From Bacteroides sp. 519 (GTDB taxonomy: Bacteria > Bacteroidota > Bacteroidia > Bacteroidales > Bacteroidaceae), in contig NZ_QVMJ01000015.1 of the NCBI RefSeq assembly GCF_010500955.1, positions 50,885 to 114,884 of the forward strand: a stretch of 64,000 nt of DNA. The letters are read 5' to 3'. A model generated the notes under the pieces. It was not told the origin of the DNA. It saw only the letters and a list, made by a program, of their open reading frames with translations, and ran no database searches. This document shows, one piece after another, positions 46,105-56,035 of the stretch (position 1 is the stretch's first letter; each line of letters begins with the position of its first letter). A program made the translations under genes and the position numbers.

Positions 46105-47609
46105 AAATAATGGACACCACGCTTCGCGATGGTGAACAAACCAGTGGAGTGTCTTTCGTTCCGCATGAAAAACTAATGATTGCTCGTTTACTTTTAGAGG
46201 AACTAAAAGTAGATAGGGTAGAAGTTGGTTCGGCCAAGGTATCCGAAGGCGAGTTTGATGCTGTAAAAATGATATGCGACTGGGCCGCCCGTAAAGATAT
46301 GCTCCAGAAAGTAGAAGTACTTGGTTTTGTTGATGGTGATGCCTCACTTAAGTGGGTACAGAAAGCCGGCTGCCGGGTAATAAACCTGCTTTGTAAAGGA
46401 TCACTCAAGCACTGTCGCGAGCAGTTAAAGAAAACCCCTGAGCAACATATTGAAGATATTAAGGTGGTGCTGGAACATGCCGATGATATGGATATCGAAG
46501 TGAACGTATATCTCGAAGATTGGAGCAACGGCATGAAACACTCTCCCGAGTATGTGTTTCAAATGATGGATGCATTGAAAGAAACCAGCATTAAACGTTT
46601 CATGCTTCCCGATACTCTTGGAATACTAAATCCGTTGGAAGTGATAGAGTTTGTACGCAAAATGTTACGGTACTATCCGGATAAGCATTTCGATTTTCAC
46701 CCTCATAACGACTACGATATGGCGGTAAGTAATGCTCTTGCAGCCGTATTGAGTGGTGCCAAAGGTTTGCATACTACCATCAATGGCTTGGGCGAGCGTG
46801 CAGGAAATGCCCCCTTAGCCAGTGTTCAGGCTATACTCAAAGATCATTTCGACGCTAAAACCAATATCGACGAAAGCAGATTGAACGATGTTAGCCGGAT
46901 AGTTGAATCTTATTCGGGGGTACTTATACCATCTAACAAACCCATTGTTGGCGAGAATGTTTTTACACAAGTTGCTGGTGTACATGCCGATGGCGATAAC
47001 AAGAATAATCTTTATTGCAACGACCTGCTTCCCGAACGCTTCGGCCGTAGGCGCGAGTATGCTCTTGGAAAAACATCCGGTAAAGCCAACATCCGTAAAA
47101 ACCTTGAAGATCTTGGATTGGAACTAGACGAGGATTCCATGCGCAAGGTAACCGAGCGTATTATCGAACTCGGTGATAAAAAAGAACTTGTTACCCAGGA
47201 AGACCTGCCGTATATTATATCCGACGTTCTGAAACAGGAAGGAGAAAGCAATAAGGTGAAGCTTAAAAGTTATTTTGTAACTTTGGCTCAAGGCTTGCGC
47301 CCGATGGCTACCCTCAGCATTGAAATTAACGGTAAGATTTACGAAGAAAGCTCTTCGGGCGACGGACAATACGATGCTTTTGTACGTGCATTACGAAAGA
47401 TTTATAAAAAGACACTTAACCGTAAATACCCCATGTTATTGAATTATGCGGTAACCATTCCGCCCGGCGGGCGTACAGATGCTTTTGTACAAACGGTAAT
47501 AACCTGGAGCTACGAAAACAAAGTGTTCCGCACCCGCGGTCTGGATGCCGACCAAACAGAAGCAGCTATCAAAGCAACAATTAAAATGTTAAATATTATA
47601 GAAGAATAG
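46083..47609 (+). CDS. Citramalate/isopropylmalate synthase-like enzyme (second LeuA paralogue)
   Basis: A 508-aa HMGL-like enzyme: [51 protein letters not shown] (metal ligands) and a C-terminal LeuA-type allosteric domain. It is clearly divergent from the leuA of this operon and lies between leuD and leuB, as in other Bacteroidota. Candidate reactions are citramalate synthase (acetyl-CoA + pyruvate, giving isoleucine via LeuCDB) or a second isopropylmalate synthase. The Ile and Leu codons in the operon leader fit a joint Leu/Ile role, but specificity is inference. Confidence 0.82.
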   Translation: MGRNIQIEIMDTTLRDGEQTSGVSFVPHEKLMIARLLLEELKVDRVEVGSAKVSEGEFDAVKMICDWAARKDMLQKVEVLGFVDGDASLKWVQKAGCRVINLLCKGSLKHCREQLKKTPEQHIEDIKVVLEHADDMDIEVNVYLEDWSNGMKHSPEYVFQMMDALKETSIKRFMLPDTLGILNPLEVIEFVRKMLRYYPDKHFDFHPHNDYDMAVSNALAAVLSGAKGLHTTINGLGERAGNAPLASVQAILKDHFDAKTNIDESRLNDVSRIVESYSGVLIPSNKPIVGENVFTQVAGVHADGDNKNNLYCNDLLPERFGRRREYALGKTSGKANIRKNLEDLGLELDEDSMRKVTERIIELGDKKELVTQEDLPYIISDVLKQEGESNKVKLKSYFVTLAQGLRPMATLSIEINGKIYEESSSGDGQYDAFVRALRKIYKKTLNRKYPMLLNYAVTIPPGGRTDAFVQTVITWSYENKVFRTRGLDADQTEAAIKATIKMLNIIEE

Positions 47610-47611
47610 TT

Positions 47612-47749
47612 TTAATGTGCCAATATGCCAATGTGGATAATATGCCAATTGGTTATTTGGCACATTAAAAAATAATAACCCGTTTAAATGCCATGGCTTG
47701 TTATATTGTTGAGTTCCTTATATTGGCACATTGGCACATTGACACATTA
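47612..47749. repeat. Inverted repeat, AATGTGCCAATATGCC arm family
   Basis: TTAATGTGCCAATATGCCAA on the left and TATTGGCACATTGGCACATT on the right, with a further facing pair inside (ATATGCCAATT / ATTTGGCACATTA). The centre AAATGCCATGGC may be a degenerate core. The same arm words recur at 63317-63445. It lies between the citramalate-synthase-like gene and leuB. Confidence 0.85.
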
Positions 47750-47755
47750 GAAATT

Positions 47756-48823
47756 ATGAAAATAGCAGTACTACCGGGAGATGGTATCGGTCCGGAAATA
47801 ACCAAAGTAGCACTTGATGTTACCATTGCCGTTTGCAAGAAATACGGTCACGAATTAAATTACGAGTATGGAATAGTTGGTGCCGATGCCATTGACAAGG
47901 TGGGTAATCCATACCCCGACGAAACGCACGAATTGTGTATGCGCAGTGACGCAGTGCTTTTCGGAGCCATCGGTCACCCCAGGTTCGACAACGATCCTAC
48001 TGCCAAAGTGCGTCCCGAACAAGGATTACTGGCCATGCGTAAAAAGCTGGGTTTATATGCCAATCTACGTCCTGTAACCACTTTCGAATCGCTTGTTTAC
48101 AAATCGCCCCTTCGCCCTGATATAGTAAGAGGAGCCGATTTTATGTGTGTGCGTGAGTTAACCGGCGGACTCTATTTTGGTCGTCCGCAAGGGCGTTCCG
48201 AAGATGGAAATACAGCTTACGACACCTGTGTATATACCCGCGAAGAAGTAACCCGCATTGTAACCCTGGCTTATGAATACGCAATGAAACGCAGAAAGAA
48301 GCTCACCATTGTAGATAAAGCCAATGTACTTGCAACCTCCCGTTTGTGGCGTGAAGTATCCCGCGAAATTGCTCCTGCCTATCCCGAAGTTGAAACAGAA
48401 TACATGTTTGTAGATAATGCCGCCATGCGATTAATCCAGTGGCCCACATCCTTCGATGTATTGGTTACAGAAAACATGTTCGGCGATATCCTTACCGACG
48501 AGGCTTCGGTGATTACCGGTTCAATGGGATTATTACCATCGGCCTCCATCGGTACCCACACATCGGTATTCGAACCTATTCACGGTTCATGGCCCGAAGC
48601 TGCCGGACAAAATATTGCTAACCCGCTGGCAACAGTGCTATCGGCCGCAATGATGCTAGAATATGCATTCGGATTGAATGAAGAAGCAGCGCTGATCCGT
48701 AAAGCTGTAGATGCCTCTATCGATAAGAATATCCGTACACAAGATATTCAGGTAGAGGGCGAAAAGGCATATACCACATCTCAGGTAGGAGAGTGGCTTG
48801 TGAATTTTATTCTGTCGGCGTAA
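47756..48823 (+). CDS. leuB: 3-isopropylmalate dehydrogenase
   Basis: Oxidative decarboxylation of 3-isopropylmalate, the last operon step before transamination. The 355-aa protein begins [16 protein letters not shown] and includes [20 protein letters not shown], the metal site [24 protein letters not shown] and NAD loop [17 protein letters not shown]. The frame extends 21 codons upstream, but these translate the right arm of the repeat, so the start is set at 47756. Confidence 0.95.
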   Translation: MKIAVLPGDGIGPEITKVALDVTIAVCKKYGHELNYEYGIVGADAIDKVGNPYPDETHELCMRSDAVLFGAIGHPRFDNDPTAKVRPEQGLLAMRKKLGLYANLRPVTTFESLVYKSPLRPDIVRGADFMCVRELTGGLYFGRPQGRSEDGNTAYDTCVYTREEVTRIVTLAYEYAMKRRKKLTIVDKANVLATSRLWREVSREIAPAYPEVETEYMFVDNAAMRLIQWPTSFDVLVTENMFGDILTDEASVITGSMGLLPSASIGTHTSVFEPIHGSWPEAAGQNIANPLATVLSAAMMLEYAFGLNEEAALIRKAVDASIDKNIRTQDIQVEGEKAYTTSQVGEWLVNFILSA

Positions 48824-48828
48824 TTGGA

Positions 48829-48925
48829 TTGAACCGCAGAGTTACGCTAAGTTACGCGGAGTTTTAGTTTCGATGCCGCAGGAAAACTAAAACTCTGCGT
48901 AACTTAGTGTAACTTAGCGGTTCAA
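48829..48925. repeat. Inverted repeat with core, GCAGAGTTACGC arms
   Basis: TTGAACCGCAGAGTTACGCT and continuation pair with AACTTAGTGTAACTTAGCGG TTCAA. The core CGATGCCGCAGG is at 48871-48882. It lies between leuB and the macroglobulin gene and is close in sequence to 59138-59236. Confidence 0.92.
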
Positions 48926-48931
48926 CCATTC

Positions 48932-48959
48932 TTGAATTCGGGTTAAAAACATATCTTTG
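48932..48959 (+). promoter_or_regulatory. Candidate promoter of the macroglobulin gene
   Basis: TTG (48932-48934), 17 nt, TATCTTTG (48952-48959). The ATG follows after only 5 nt, so the transcript would be nearly leaderless or start within the codon region. Confidence 0.4.
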
Positions 48960-48964
48960 TATGT

Positions 48965-51900
48965 ATGAAAAAGAATCTAGTTACCTTTTTAGCACTTCTT
49001 TTGTTTTCGGTACAAATGTATGCTCAGAATCGCTTACCCGAAAGCAGCAAAGGTTCGGCAAACCTGTATATCTACTCTGTAGATAAAAGTAATCTTCGTA
49101 AAATTCATCTCAAAGATAAAGTAGCAACCGAGGATATGTTGGGGAAATACATTACCGATTTTCCCCGGGGACAGGAAATGCCAAAGTTAGCCCGAGGCAA
49201 CTATTTGGTAGCCAGTGCGGTAGAAGGAAACTTAAACATCTCGGATTATATAATAGACGATCTCTATTTTAAGGTAATACCATCCGATGAATTTATGCTT
49301 TGCTTGTACGATTCGTTAGGCAACTTTATTACCGATGCCATAGTGAAACGTGGTAGTCAAACACTAAAATACGATAAACAAACACATACTTACAACATAA
49401 AAAAAGTAAAACACGATGAAGTCATAGAAGTAAATAATAAAGGAGTATACCACTATATAGAAATAGGGGAAAGGGGTTATGGCCTTTATTATACCTACAG
49501 AAATAAGCTTATTAAAAGAATGTGGTGGGGAGTGAAGCATTTTTGGCATAGTATGAAATATGGAATAGAATGCTTGTTCGATCCGGATGAACGTTCAAGA
49601 AACAAATATACCGGATTTGTGGTATTTTCAAAACCCCAATATAAACCTGGTGAAACAGTAAAGTTCAAAGCCTACATGGCTAAAAACGGAACACCCTATA
49701 ATGAACCTGTAGATATACAACTTCATGACAGATATCCATTCAAAGTAGACACCATCCTGGCCCGCGTTCAGCCCTATCGGCCGGGTATGTACGAATATGA
49801 ATTTGAATTATCCGATAAACTTAATCTCACGCTGGATGTTTCATACACCATTCAATTGAAAACTGGGAAAAAACACTATTACACAATATCCGATAAATTT
49901 CGGTATGAAGACTATGAACTGGAAAGCACTCGCTTTTCTATGGAAACCGATAAAGACGAATATGTTAAGGGCGATTCTGTAAAGTTGAAGTTCAATGTTG
50001 CCGATGAGAATGAAATGATTGTTTACGACGGCAAAATAGAATTACTGGTAAAATCGGAACCATTGAACCCTCATAAACTTAAAAAAATAGCCGCAGGTTT
50101 TGTACCCGATACTTTATGGACTCATACAATGATACTGGATGGTACTTTGAAACGAGAAATTATAGTGCCCGATTCAATATTTCCACCCGGAATATCTTTC
50201 GATTATACAGTTGTTGCAACCTATCTCAGTTCGAACAACGAAAAGAAAACAGCAGAAAAACGTCTCTCCAGAAAAGCAGATGATTATGTTATAGACTTTT
50301 CACTAAAGAAAGGCATGTTAACCATCACCCAATTGGCAGAGGGAGAAAGTAAACCGGTAATGGCCGATATCTCTGTTGAAGGGGAAAACAATGAAGTTAT
50401 TTTGGCTAAGTCTGTAATGTTGCCCCACACCATCTCTTTGCCATGGTTTGCAACCGATGTAACTGTGAAAACTATCCATTCAATAGACTGTTATTTAATT
50501 AAAAATATAATAGACGAACAATTGGAATATCGGTTTTATCGCCAAAACGATTCCATTTATCTAAAAGTAGATAATCCTGCAAATATACCATTCTGGTATA
50601 CTGTGTGTCGCAATAAAAGCGAAATAACGCACGGGTACACTACCCAACTTGATTATGCGATAAAAGATAATAATCAGGGATACAATATGCAGATAGCTTA
50701 TTTGTTTGGAGATGCAGGAAGGATTATCAACAAAAGCCTGCCGTTTATTCAAAAGAATATTTCGATGGAGGTATCTACACCCACATCGGTATATCCCGGA
50801 CAAAAAGCCAATGTACAAATAACAGTAACCGATAAAAAAGGGAAACCAGTAAACAATGCCGATATAACAGCTTATGCATTTACATCTAAGTTTCAAAATC
50901 AAAATCTGCCCAATATAGCTATACACGGCAAAAGTAAATATGCACGCGATATTAAAACCATAGAGTATAAAACAAATAAAGACGATATCAAGGATCAGAA
51001 AATCCACATGACATGGAATCGTTGGAAAACTTCAATGGCATTGGATACAGTAGAATATTATAACTTCTTGTATCCGGAAACCTATTATGTATATACCGAA
51101 CCCACAGCAGATAAACGTACTCTTATATCTCCTTACATTGTAGTTGACGGAGCTTTGCAAATGATACACATGTTGTGGATTGACGACAGATTGTATTATA
51201 CCAACGCATCCGAGCAATGGAATGTCTATTCCTTTGCTGTTGAACCGGGAAATCATACATTGAAGTTCCGAACCTACAATCGCGATGTTTCTGTACATAA
51301 CTTGTATATAAAAGAAGGTGAAAGGAATATTTTCTCTTTTAATGCCGCATCACCCTATACGCGGTTAGAAAGTATGGATAAAGAAAGGGATCTGCCACTT
51401 GTAATCTCGTCACGGTTAAGGAAGAAAAAAGAACACGGCACATTTACCGATAACGAAAAAGAATACCTGGCTAGCCAACTGATAACTATTGATAATAATT
51501 TTGGCGAAATACAATTTCCCAATGTGAAGCATACGGTAGACATTCCTGCCTATATAAAATCAGGAGATACCTATTATTATATTAATCACAATACCCAGAC
51601 TCGTTATGATTATACATTGAAAGGTATGGTTAACGCTCCAGTACTGATGGGGCCTTTTCCCAAACGCAGTACTATGAATGGAATAACCAACCTGGCTGCC
51701 GTATATCGTGACAGTAGCAAGTTACTTACATGGATTGATCTGGAAGGAGGCAATAAATACACAGTATACCCTGGTTATCAGAAAATTAAAGGTTGGAACA
51801 AAGCACCTTTCATCCGGGATGTCCGAAAACAAATGGTTGCCAGAGATTTCAGAGAAACTCCATTGACAGTAGATAATATGCTGAAACATGCTCACGGTAA

Positions 51901-54900
51901 ATTACTTTCAACTTTACAAACCACGTATGGTCCTGCCGAAACAAGGTATGTAGGAAACCTCTCGGGCAAGTTGGAACTTTATCTGGGTAAGCATAAAAAT
52001 GGAGAAGCGTTAAAACCGGCCTTACTCTTTATTGTACCCGAAGAAAAGAAAGATATTGGCAAATATCAGTTATATTATGGAGGTACCCGTAACTTTGTAA
52101 CATTGCCAACAGGTAAAATAAATGTGTCTCTTATTTTTAACGATTCAACCTCGTACACCAAGCAGGTAACCATATATCCCAATGGAAAGAATTTCCTGAA
52201 TATTGATTCAATATCGTATGGCAACGAAAAGGAAACAGCAATAACTGCATTTACTATCTTCAACCGGGGAGTTAAGAAAGTTTATCCCGGAAACCCATAT
52301 CAGGAAAATAATACAAAAGACAGTGTAGTAACAATAGCGCCTAATAATCTCAATAATCTCGGAAAGTATCGTAAAGGTTATATTAATCAAGGAACCATAT
52401 CCGGCATTATTTATGATGACATGGGCGAACCGGTTATAGGTGCAAGTATCTTTATTGCTGGTACAACTATTGGTACAATAAGTAATCTCGATGGGTATTT
52501 TGAGTTATCGGGTGTATCGGCTGGAGCAAAGATTGAAGTATCGTATATTGGATATTTGCCAACATCAGTAGAATATAATGGAGGATATGATTATAACATC
52601 CAGCTAAATCCGGATAACAAGGCATTGGAAGAAGTTATTGTGGTAGGTTATGGTGTGCAAAAGAAGGGTGATTTGATAAACAATGTTACTTCTGATGTAG
52701 AAAGCGCTTTAACCGGAAAAATTCGAATTCGGGGAGCATCCGGAACTTCTGAGCAGCCATTGATTCTTGTTAACGGTTTGCCATTCGAAGGTGACTTTAA
52801 CCATTTGAACGAGGTAATTTCAATGGATGTTTTGAGAGATCCTTCTTTAATAGGCATTTATGGTTCGAGAGCGGCCAATGGCGTAATCATGATTCAAACC
52901 AAAGATCCGGAAATTAACCTTGCTGAGGTTGAAACCAATGATAATTTCCCCATAATGGAAGGTAATGCCATGCGCCGTAATTTCCACGACGATGCCTTTT
53001 GGCAGCCACGTTTAGCAACCAATGAAAAAGGCGAAGCCTCTTTCGAAGTAACTTATCCGGATGATATCACCAGTTGGAATGCTTATTTCATTGCTATCGG
53101 AAACAAAAAGCAAACTGATAAAAAGCAAATAACCATAAAATCATTTAAAGCATTGGTTGCAGCTTTATCAACTCCTCGTTTTGCTGTAAGGGGCGACAGC
53201 TTGAACATGGTTGGCAAGATAACAAACCGTACAGGCGATAGTATATCTGTTAAACGGAAGATAAACTTCGGCGAAGAGGTGTTGGAAGAAAACCTTAGGT
53301 TATCAAAATCACACATCGATTACATTCCTGTAAGTGTACAAATCGGCGATAGTATTACCCTAAGCTACTCTTTGCAGATGGAAAGCGGCTACTTTGATGG
53401 TGAAGAACGTTCGTTCCCTATTATAGAACAAGGTATGGAGCAAACCTATGGCTACTTCAACGTTTTAAATGATACCGTAACACAGGTATTTACCCCCAAT
53501 CCGGCATTGGGAACTGTTACCATTCATGCCGAAGCATCTAGTCTTGAAATGTTTCTGAAAGAAATAGAAAAAGTAGATAAGTATCCATATATGTGTAACG
53601 AACAGATGGCATCGAAAATAAAAGTACTACTATCTAAAAAGCAGATTGCCAGGATGTTTGGAAAGGAATTTAAAGAAGACAATAAAGTAAACAACCTGAT
53701 TAACCGTTTGCACAAAAACACCAATAGCGAAGGGCTATGGGGATGGTGGAACAAAGAGCGTACAGAACAATGGATATCAAACCAGGTAATAAGCGCATTG
53801 CTCGATGCCGAAGAAGCAGGCTATAAATCGAATCTGAATATACCTACCATGCAGCGCGCCCTAACCGAAGAGGTAAAAAACGGATTAGCAAACCTGCGGC
53901 TTACTACACCCAACAAGGTACCTTATGCCAAGCAGGAACTACTACAACGGCTTATTACCTTGAAACGTATTAACGCACCCATTGAATACGAGCAGTATTT
54001 AGAGCAGATAAACCAACAACTTCCCAGCCGAACGCTTACCGATAAACTAAAAGTTATAGAAAGCATGGCAGTTATTGGTTTACAGAACAAAATAAATATA
54101 GATTCGCTCATGCACTATTCGCGTAAAACTATGTTGGGTTCTCTGTTCTGGGGAGACGAGGAAGAACATTCTTTTTACAGAGGTTTTTATGTTCCCTACA
54201 ACAATAATGTGAATAATACTCTTATTGCTTACAGAATTCTGAAAGTAATAGGAGGATATGAGAAAGAATTGGAAAGAGTACGTAATTACTTCTTTGAGCG
54301 TCGGCAGGGTGGGGCATGGGCCAACACATACGAGTCGTCGCGGATTATAGAAACAATCATGCCCGATATGCTAACCCCTGATCGGCAGTTTGCAGAAGTA
54401 ATCATGACTTTGAACAACAAGAGAATAACCAAATTTCCATTTACCGAAGAAATAGAATCGCCTGCACCTTTATATATAAAGAAAGAAGGAACTGCTCCGG
54501 TTTTTGTAACAGTTTACCAACAGTCTTGGAATCCTGATCCCCAACCGGAATCTTCAAAGGGATTTGCTGTAAGATCTGTATTTACTGCTAATGGTGATTC
54601 CATATCTAATCTAACCGCAGGTTCGGTTGCCCAATTAGAGGTAACAGTAACTGTTGAGGCCGATGCTGAGTATGTACAAATAGAGATACCCATTCCTGCC
54701 GGATGTTCTTATGATTCGAAAAAATCCGGAAGCTATTCAAAAGAAGTTCATCGCGAGCATTTTAAAGATAAGGTAGTGATATTTAGTAATAAGCTAACAA
54801 AAGGTAAACATACTTTTTCTGTTGATTTAATACCAAGGTTCACTGGTAGGTATATTCTTAATCCGGCAAAGGTAGAGTTAATGTACTTCCCTGTGTTTTA

Positions 54901-54940
54901 TGGAAACGAGAAAGTGAGAGTAGTTAACCTAAACTGTTAA
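48965..54940 (+). CDS. Alpha-2-macroglobulin-like protein with embedded carboxypeptidase-regulatory and TonB-plug-like modules
   Basis: A 1991-aa exported protein (signal peptide ending MYAQ). An MG2-type domain at about 215-320 (FVVFSKPQYKPGETVKFKAY) and an MG3-type domain (YVKGDSVKLKFNVAD) follow. At about 1141-1220 is a CarboxypepD_reg fold (GEPVIGASIFIAGTTIGTIS), then VIVVGYGVQKKGDL and a plug-like stretch LILVNGLPFEGDFN ... SRAANGVIMIQTKDP, as in SusC receptors but with no beta-barrel. The A2M domain starts near 1340 (FWQPRLATNEKGEASFEVTY). The thioester region reads YPYMCNEQMASK near residue 1544, keeping the Cys and Gln. The protein likely traps proteases or acts in envelope assembly. 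It is monocistronic. Confidence 0.85.
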   Translation: MKKNLVTFLALLLFSVQMYAQNRLPESSKGSANLYIYSVDKSNLRKIHLKDKVATEDMLGKYITDFPRGQEMPKLARGNYLVASAVEGNLNISDYIIDDLYFKVIPSDEFMLCLYDSLGNFITDAIVKRGSQTLKYDKQTHTYNIKKVKHDEVIEVNNKGVYHYIEIGERGYGLYYTYRNKLIKRMWWGVKHFWHSMKYGIECLFDPDERSRNKYTGFVVFSKPQYKPGETVKFKAYMAKNGTPYNEPVDIQLHDRYPFKVDTILARVQPYRPGMYEYEFELSDKLNLTLDVSYTIQLKTGKKHYYTISDKFRYEDYELESTRFSMETDKDEYVKGDSVKLKFNVADENEMIVYDGKIELLVKSEPLNPHKLKKIAAGFVPDTLWTHTMILDGTLKREIIVPDSIFPPGISFDYTVVATYLSSNNEKKTAEKRLSRKADDYVIDFSLKKGMLTITQLAEGESKPVMADISVEGENNEVILAKSVMLPHTISLPWFATDVTVKTIHSIDCYLIKNIIDEQLEYRFYRQNDSIYLKVDNPANIPFWYTVCRNKSEITHGYTTQLDYAIKDNNQGYNMQIAYLFGDAGRIINKSLPFIQKNISMEVSTPTSVYPGQKANVQITVTDKKGKPVNNADITAYAFTSKFQNQNLPNIAIHGKSKYARDIKTIEYKTNKDDIKDQKIHMTWNRWKTSMALDTVEYYNFLYPETYYVYTEPTADKRTLISPYIVVDGALQMIHMLWIDDRLYYTNASEQWNVYSFAVEPGNHTLKFRTYNRDVSVHNLYIKEGERNIFSFNAASPYTRLESMDKERDLPLVISSRLRKKKEHGTFTDNEKEYLASQLITIDNNFGEIQFPNVKHTVDIPAYIKSGDTYYYINHNTQTRYDYTLKGMVNAPVLMGPFPKRSTMNGITNLAAVYRDSSKLLTWIDLEGGNKYTVYPGYQKIKGWNKAPFIRDVRKQMVARDFRETPLTVDNMLKHAHGKLLSTLQTTYGPAETRYVGNLSGKLELYLGKHKNGEALKPALLFIVPEEKKDIGKYQLYYGGTRNFVTLPTGKINVSLIFNDSTSYTKQVTIYPNGKNFLNIDSISYGNEKETAITAFTIFNRGVKKVYPGNPYQENNTKDSVVTIAPNNLNNLGKYRKGYINQGTISGIIYDDMGEPVIGASIFIAGTTIGTISNLDGYFELSGVSAGAKIEVSYIGYLPTSVEYNGGYDYNIQLNPDNKALEEVIVVGYGVQKKGDLINNVTSDVESALTGKIRIRGASGTSEQPLILVNGLPFEGDFNHLNEVISMDVLRDPSLIGIYGSRAANGVIMIQTKDPEINLAEVETNDNFPIMEGNAMRRNFHDDAFWQPRLATNEKGEASFEVTYPDDITSWNAYFIAIGNKKQTDKKQITIKSFKALVAALSTPRFAVRGDSLNMVGKITNRTGDSISVKRKINFGEEVLEENLRLSKSHIDYIPVSVQIGDSITLSYSLQMESGYFDGEERSFPIIEQGMEQTYGYFNVLNDTVTQVFTPNPALGTVTIHAEASSLEMFLKEIEKVDKYPYMCNEQMASKIKVLLSKKQIARMFGKEFKEDNKVNNLINRLHKNTNSEGLWGWWNKERTEQWISNQVISALLDAEEAGYKSNLNIPTMQRALTEEVKNGLANLRLTTPNKVPYAKQELLQRLITLKRINAPIEYEQYLEQINQQLPSRTLTDKLKVIESMAVIGLQNKINIDSLMHYSRKTMLGSLFWGDEEEHSFYRGFYVPYNNNVNNTLIAYRILKVIGGYEKELERVRNYFFERRQGGAWANTYESSRIIETIMPDMLTPDRQFAEVIMTLNNKRITKFPFTEEIESPAPLYIKKEGTAPVFVTVYQQSWNPDPQPESSKGFAVRSVFTANGDSISNLTAGSVAQLEVTVTVEADAEYVQIEIPIPAGCSYDSKKSGSYSKEVHREHFKDKVVIFSNKLTKGKHTFSVDLIPRFTGRYILNPAKVELMYFPVFYGNEKVRVVNLNC

Positions 54941-54995
54941 CACGAAATGCAAAATGCTAAAACATGTTATTAAACACACTGTTTTTCTTGGATAA

Positions 54996-55026
54996 TTTGC
55001 AGATATGCTCAAAGTCCGTATCTTTG
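54996..55026 (+). promoter_or_regulatory. Consensus promoter upstream of a terminator and the phosphoesterase gene
   Basis: TTTG (54996-54999), 19 nt, TATCTTTG (55019-55026): exact spacing and sequence. Expected start of transcription is near 55033. Confidence 0.75.
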
Positions 55027-55032
55027 TACTGT

Positions 55033-55094
55033 GTTTTTCATAGTATTAGATTTAAGGTTAACAAAGGTTGGGATCAAGCGTGATCCCTTTTTTT
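55033..55094 (+). ncRNA. Candidate ~60-nt small RNA or attenuated leader
   Basis: Between the promoter (-7 box at 55019-55026) and the phosphoesterase ATG at 55132 lies a perfect intrinsic terminator: GGGATCA, loop AGCG, TGATCCC (55070-55087), then seven T. Transcripts would end near 55094, about 60 nt long. No leader peptide frame or known riboswitch was recognised. It could be a standalone sRNA or a regulated 5' leader of the downstream gene. Confidence 0.5.
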
Positions 55095-55131
55095 ATGTCC
55101 ATACCTCTCACTATTTTCAATTCTCAATTTA

Positions 55132-56031
55132 ATGAACAGACGTATATTTTTAAAGCAAGCAGCAAAAGGAGTAATTCTTCTGGCTACCGCCCCTTCACTA
55201 ATATCATGCTTAGATAAAAAGTCGGTAAAGTTTGGTATAATAACGGATTTGCATTATTCGCAACGGGCATCATACGGAACACGTTATTTCTCACAAACAA
55301 TGGATAAACTAAAGGCAGCACTAGAGGTCTTTAATAAATCCGACCTTGATTTTTTGATTGAGTTAGGCGATTTTAAAGATCAGGACAGTGAACCACAACG
55401 TGAAGCAACTATAACCTATCTGGATGAAATAGAGAAAGTGTACCAAACTTTTCAGGGCCCCCGATATCATGTGTTGGGTAACCACGATATGGACAGTATT
55501 TCCAAAGAAGATTTTCTGAATCATACCACCAACCATGGGAGTGCCAATAAGAAAACATACTATTCGTATACAGTGAATGGTATCAAATTTATTGTTCTTG
55601 ATGCAAATTTTAACGAAGACGGTACCCCTTATGATAGTGGAAACTTTACCTGGACCAGTACTTATATTAATCAGGAGCAAATTGAGTGGTTAAGTAGGGA
55701 ATTGGCAGATAAAAGCAAACCGATAGTAATCTTTGTACATCAGTTGTTGGATAGTTTTTCGGATATATCCTCTTCTCTTTGTGTAAACAATGCAGAAGAA
55801 ATAGTTCCTCTGTTAGAGAGAAACGGAAAAGTATTAGCTGTATTTCAGGGACATCATCATGCCGGCCATTATAGTTGCCGGAATAATATTCATTACTGGA
55901 CAATGAAAGGAATGATTGAAGGTAGTTTCCCCGATAATAACAGCTTTGCTATAGTTGAAATAGATTCGGAATATAATATTAATATAAACGGATTTGCTAA
56001 TTGCGAGGATAGCATAATGAGTAGTGAGTAA
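55132..56031 (+). CDS. Exported calcineurin-like metallophosphoesterase
   Basis: A 299-aa protein. The N-terminus MNRRIFLKQAAKGVILLATA with a following SLISC looks like a lipoprotein signal, possibly Tat-like (RR-x-F-L). Metallophosphoesterase motifs are in order: IITDLHYS (D-x-H), ELGDFKD (GD), LGNHDMDS (GNHD), FVHQLLDS and QGHHHAGHY (GHxH). It should hydrolyse phosphodiesters or monoesters in the periplasm; the substrate is not evident. It is convergent with the YtxH/holin trio, stops within a few bases of it, and follows the promoter-terminator leader. Confidence 0.87.
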   Translation: MNRRIFLKQAAKGVILLATAPSLISCLDKKSVKFGIITDLHYSQRASYGTRYFSQTMDKLKAALEVFNKSDLDFLIELGDFKDQDSEPQREATITYLDEIEKVYQTFQGPRYHVLGNHDMDSISKEDFLNHTTNHGSANKKTYYSYTVNGIKFIVLDANFNEDGTPYDSGNFTWTSTYINQEQIEWLSRELADKSKPIVIFVHQLLDSFSDISSSLCVNNAEEIVPLLERNGKVLAVFQGHHHAGHYSCRNNIHYWTMKGMIEGSFPDNNSFAIVEIDSEYNININGFANCEDSIMSSE

Positions 56032-56035
56032 CTAC

